64,000 bases of DNA from Lytechinus variegatus (taxonomy: Eukaryota > Echinodermata > Echinoidea > Temnopleuroida > Toxopneustidae): positions 32,626,347 to 32,690,346 of the forward strand of contig NC_054751.1 of assembly GCF_018143015.1 (NCBI RefSeq), given 5' to 3'. The translations under genes were made by a program, and so were the position numbers. The notes under the pieces are model-generated. The model saw only the letters and a program-made list of their open reading frames with translations, was not told where the DNA came from and ran no database searches. Positions 59,704 to 64,000 of this stretch are shown here, piece by piece. Numbering within the stretch: position 1 is the stretch's first letter; each line of letters opens with the position of its first letter.

Positions 59704-61977
59704 TAATGTTGTAAGTTAGAGCAATTACGGGATCGGAGTTCGGTTCGGAAGTTTTGCTCCTAAAATCGGAATCGGTTCGGATATCGGATCGGAAGATATT
59801 CAAAAACAAAAAAATACATTAAAATTTGTAAGTGGCCGGCGCGTGGACAAATGCGGCACGCTACACTGATGGCAGAATTTGTTTTGATCTCCGACAAAAG
59901 CGGAGGAAGAAGATGATGAGTTGTTTTGATCTCCGACATAATCGGAGGAAGGAAAATAAGATAATGACGTTCCAGCGCGCGACACTACCGCCGATCAACG
60001 ATAGGCCTCTACTCTACAACATCGTGGTGATGGCGGAGTCCGTCGTGAACTTTTAGAGGCCGCATTACTTACCGAAAAAGACGCACTATTATCCAAAGTT
60101 GTTTAAGATGATATTCACCTTTTCTACAATATCGTAGTGATGGCGGAGGTAATCGTAAACTCTTAGAGGTCGCATGACCTCCCGAAAAAGACGCATTATT
60201 ATCCAAAGTTGCTTACCATGATATTCACCTTCTCTACAACATCGTAGTGATGGCGGAGGTAATCGTAATCTCATAAAGGTCGCATGACCTCCCGAAAAAG
60301 ACGCATTATTATCAAGAGTTGTTTACCGTGATATTCACCTTCTCTACAACATCGTAGTGATGGCGGAGGTAATCGTAATCTCATAAAGGTCGCATGACCT
60401 CCCGAAAAAGACGCATTATTATCAAGAGTTGTTTACCGTGATATTCACCTTCTCTACAACATCGTAGTGATGGCGGAGGTAATCGTAAACTCTTAAAGGT
60501 CGCATGACCTCCCGAAAAAGACGCATTATTATCAAGAGTTGTTTACCATGATATTCACCTTCTCTACAACATCGTAGTGATGGCGGAGGAATTCGTAATC
60601 TCAAAAAGGTCGCATGACCTCCCGAAAAAGACGCATTATTATCAAAAGTTGTTTACCGTGATATTCACCTTCTCTACAACATCATAGTGATGGCGGAGGT
60701 AATCCTAATCTCATAAAGGTCGCATGACCTCCCGAAAAAGACGCATTATTATCAAGAGTTGTTTACCGTGATATTCACCTTCTCTACAACATCGTAGTGA
60801 TGGCGGAGGTAATCGTAATCTCATAAAGGTCGCATGACCTCCCGAAAAAGACGCATTATTATCAAGAGTTGTTTACCGTGATATTCACCTTCTCTACAAC
60901 ATCGTAGTGATGGCGGAGGTAATCGTAATCTCATAAAGGTCGCATGACCTCCCGAAAAAGACGCATTATTATCAAGAGTTGTTCACCGTGATATTCACCT
61001 TCTCTACAACATCGTAGTGATGGCGGAGGTAATCGTAATCTCATAAAGGTCGCATGACCTCCCGAAAAAGACGCATTATTATCAAGAGTTGTTTACCGTG
61101 ATATTCACCTCTCTACAACATCGTAGTGATGGCGGAGGTAATCGTAATCTCATAAAGGTTGCATGACCTCCCGAAAAAGACGCATTATTATCAAAAGTTG
61201 TTTACCGTGATATTCACCTTCTCTACAACATCGTAGTGATGGCGGAGGTAATCGTAATCTCATAAAGGTCGCATGACCTCCCGAAAAAGACGCATTATTA
61301 TCAAGAGTTGTTTACCGTGATATTCACCTTCTCTACAACATCGTAGTGATGGCGGAGGTAATCGTAAACTCTTAGAGGTCGCATGACCTCCCGAAAAAGA
61401 CGCATTATTATCCAGAGTTGTTTACCATGATATTCACCTTCTCTACAACATCGTAGTGAGGTAATCGTAAACTCTTAGAGGACGTATAGTCAGATAGTCG
61501 TAAATATTACCGCGCATGTCAGCGTGTTCAACTAAATCTTATTTGCCTCCGCTTAAGATCAAAACATATCGTCTTTTCGTTGTTTTTCTTCCTCCATTTT
61601 TGTCGGAGATCAAAACAAATTATCACCAATTATCATTATCATCGTTTTGTTCTTCCCCGATTATGTCGGAGATCAAAACAAATCATAATCTTCTCCACCT
61701 GCCTTTCCGCTAATATCGGAGATAAAAACAAATCATAATTTTCTTCCCCTTTATCTTCTTTTCCTTCCACCGCTTTTGTCTGAGATCAAAACAAATCACC
61801 AGCGCATTTTGACGGCAAACATGTCGCCACATGTTTTTTTTTTTTGTCTTGTTATGTTTTGGTTTTTCCGATCCGATTTTTTTACCAATGGTCAAAAATC
61901 GGAGTTCGGAAAAATGTAGAAAAAAGGGGAAAATCGGATCGGATCGGGAATTGGAATAAAAATCGGTTACAGCATTA
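59704..61977. mobile_element. 2.3-kb hAT-like element carrying a minisatellite
   Basis: The 8-bp target duplication GTTCAAAC lies at 59696-59703 and 61978-61985. Tips are taatgttgtaa and ttacagcatta, with subterminal gatcggatcgg/cggttcgg words. Inside both ends, the word gttttgatctccgac (or its complement) occurs about six times. The centre is a 110-bp tandem array. No transposase frame is visible, so it is non-autonomous. Confidence 0.85.
60060..61480. repeat. 110-bp minisatellite, about 13 units
   Basis: The word cccgaaaaagacgcattatt recurs at 60181, 60291, 60401, 60511, 60621, 60731, 60841, 60951 and 61061 at an exact 110-bp period, then slips by 1 bp. Central units are almost identical and edge units more diverged, as in arrays homogenised from the middle. 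Open frames across it (MRLRIPPPSLRCC type) are repeat shadows. Confidence 0.95.
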
Positions 61978-62166
61978 GTTCAAACCCCGGCCATGTTAGA
62001 CCAAAAGGCATAAAAAGCTGGGAGTTGCTGCTACCCTGTTTGGCGTTTAACATTCAAGGAATAGAGCCTTCGATCAATTGGGCAAATGAATTTTTTGAAT
62101 ATTTTTATTCTCATCTATTTCAAACATTAAAATATGGATTTTTGTTTTCATTTTCATCAGATTGGA

Positions 62167-62365
62167 TTGTTGCGTTGGGTCGGGCAATCATGTATACCTG
62201 ACCATTCATGAAAAGGAAACCCCCGCCCCCCCCCTAAATTCCTGAAACGTTGGGTCCATTTGACACGACCATTCAATAATTTTTCACAAAACATCAGGTA
62301 AACTAAGAATTGAGGGGGCCCTTTTCTCAAATGGTCGGGTTTCATTGCCCGAGCCGACGCAACAA
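62167..62365. mobile_element. 199-bp foldback MITE
   Basis: Inverted ends ttgttgcgttgggtcgggca and gcccgagccgacgcaacaa, with further pairing gaccattcatgaaaagg / cccttttctcaaatggtc. It is non-coding. Confidence 0.75.
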
Positions 62366-63496
62366 GCCTTGTGAGTGATAATGAAAGTTGTTCAACACAG
62401 GTTATTATCATTGAAATATAAATTTCATTTTGGTGAAGATTGTTTGATTATGGATTCTGTCATCTCCTCATTTCAATACTAAAAAATGTTTCTTTTAATA
62501 AGTAGTTTTGCCTAGCTTTCTCTTGTCTTGGGCAGCAATGGTTGCAGTTCTTTTTAGTGTACAGTACATGTACTGTAGTTGGCAAGTTTTTTAATAAAAG
62601 AAAAGTCAAGAAGAGTCATTATTACTGTACATTCCTCATACTTTAAAGTACTTCCCATTTTTGTCTTTCATCTCTTTATCCATTGGCATTGAAGCTGTAC
62701 AGTCTAATTGCTAGAAGTTTAGGCTATGTTTTCATCCTTTGTACATGTAAAAACTTTTTTTTTTGTATTCTGTATTTTTGGGCAATTTCACCACATTGTA
62801 AATATCATAGCACAGATTATGGAAAAATCAAAAGGATCACTGACAACTTTTATAAATTATAAGGTCACTAAATTTGCATTGAGGTCAGTCAGGAGGGCAT
62901 CCAAAAGTAGGCCCTACATGTACATAGCTGTGGTCCTTTATACTGCATTGCAAATTACATGTATAGGGTATTAAAATAAAATGATGAAATTGTTGATAGC
63001 ATAACAAGGTCAACACTGAGCTGTTGAAAGCAGTTGGGACAGCCAAGGGCATTCACCCTGTTCTGTATTTATTTCTACTATTTTATTAATTTTTTATTAT
63101 TTGTTGCCCAGATTCTCAGTGACCCTCTTTTTATAGTACCCCAGCTAAATGAAACACACATTGGTCTGGGGGTAAAATGTGTTGGACACATTTTTGCATG
63201 TTTCTGTAGTTGTGTTGCCATGGAAAGTTGGAAACAGCTTATACCGGTAATCACAAACATTCTGTAAAAAATCTTTCAGTTCAAAGTCCAACCACTTCTT
63301 CAGTTTTCAAACAATGCTCATGAAATATGGATCACACATTGGTCTTGAGGTAAAGATGTACAAGAAAAAAAATGTTTGCATGTCGGAAATCATGTTACCA
63401 TGTGAGTGGACAGCTACTTTCATAATTTCCGTCTTAATTATACTCTGAATAGGTGATTGATCCAAACATCATCATGCATGTGACCAAAGAATCATA
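62366..63496. other. Presumed MGAT2 intron 1, no gene recognised
   Basis: AT-rich sequence with short frames only. I looked for the conserved MGAT2 continuation (the Trp-rich WWWKLHFVW segment) and did not find it here or elsewhere after 53618. Confidence 0.45.
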
Positions 63497-63988
63497 GGGT
63501 GTGTTTATGCTTCCATTGCGAGGACAGAATCAGCGATTTCAAACGTCGATTCAAAACGCCGATCGTAAACGTGGTTCTGGGAGTGCTGTTTATGCTTAAC
63601 TTTTCAGAGCAAATCATGGTCTCGCATCGTAAAGCGAGGTTGAATTGGGCGCGCCTTTTTTCGAAAGTTTTTTCCGATTGTTGTTATTACTTGGAGATAA
63701 CATGGAGCAATACGACTGTATTTGCCCGCAGATTTTCATCTCATTGGAAGCATGTACCAATTGACGTCATTTAAACACGTTTACGATCGTGGTTCTGTTT
63801 GTACTTCCCCAGAAAGCCTGATTCTGGTCAAACGACGTTTACAAATGCACCTTTTTGTGAGTTTACGATCGGCGTTTTGAAACAGCGTTTAAATGAATGA
63901 AAATAAGCATGGACACAACTGTGTTTTGGACTAATCACGTTTGGAAACGCTGATTCTGGCCTGAAAAGTGGAAGCATAAACACAGCCT
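63497..63988. mobile_element. Foldback element with tgtgtttatgcttcca ends
   Basis: The left end gtgtgtttatgcttcca and the right end tggaagcataaacacagcc are inverted. The interior repeats gatcgtaaacgtggttctg / gtttacgatcgtggttctg and cagaatcagcg in both orientations. A matching target duplication was not found before the window ends. Confidence 0.7.
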
Positions 63989-64000
63989 CTGTCACATAGT

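Noticed and set aside
60060..61480. Regular repeats that superficially resemble a CRISPR array
   Set aside because: The whole 110-bp unit is conserved with no variable spacers, and the context is a eukaryotic transposon. It is a minisatellite.
63497..63988. 8-bp target duplication for the terminal foldback element
   Set aside because: The sequences just outside the tips (gaatcat on the left, ctgtcac on the right) do not match, so no duplication is claimed.

Overview
This is animal nuclear DNA. It is AT-rich, its genes are spliced with GT-AG introns, and it is dense in transposon relics and microsatellites. There are no operons, ribosome binding sites, CRISPR arrays or prokaryotic genes. The TTAA-flanked foldback repeats, the TA-flanked repeats opening GGGGAGACCGGGG and the many tacatgta words resemble what I remember of sea urchin genomes. 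I infer an echinoderm, probably a sea urchin, with moderate confidence.

Layout: (1) 1-4880 is intergenic and repeat-rich. (2) 4880-5090 is a CpG-rich putative promoter/leader with a palindromic NRF1-type site. (3) 5091-44159, plus strand, is a complete 12-exon MSL3 gene. The exons join in phase into 625 codons: a chromo-barrel domain with its aromatic cage intact, a basic/acidic linker, and an MRG domain interrupted by a Ser/Pro/Thr-rich insert. (4) 44160-52939 is intergenic. (5) 52940-53618 holds the first coding exon (190 codons) of a second plus-strand gene, MGAT2, a Golgi N-glycan N-acetylglucosaminyltransferase. Its remaining exons were not found, so they probably lie beyond the window. 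(6) 53619-64000 is treated as its first intron and carries several large elements.

The introns and spacers are a nested record of DNA transposons, several closed by matching target-site duplications (TSDs): a 5.9-kb PIF/Harbinger-type element (TSD TTA) with a decayed MADF-domain gene; a 3.9-kb TTAA element that splits an older repeat; hAT-like elements with 8-bp TSDs, one of which carries a 110-bp minisatellite and sits inside the B box of a tRNA-derived SINE; two TA-flanked mariner-like elements; a 3.8-kb element carrying eight copies of a 15-16-bp motif; and a GGTCA-rich family with perfect DR1 nuclear-receptor motifs.

MSL3 (chromatin, nucleus) and MGAT2 (Golgi) have no evident functional link; they are simply neighbours. 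I saw no convincing new multigene system. The most unusual observations are the triplicated exon 7/donor segment of MSL3, the minisatellite-bearing hAT element in a SINE B box, and the motif-rich 3.8-kb element.
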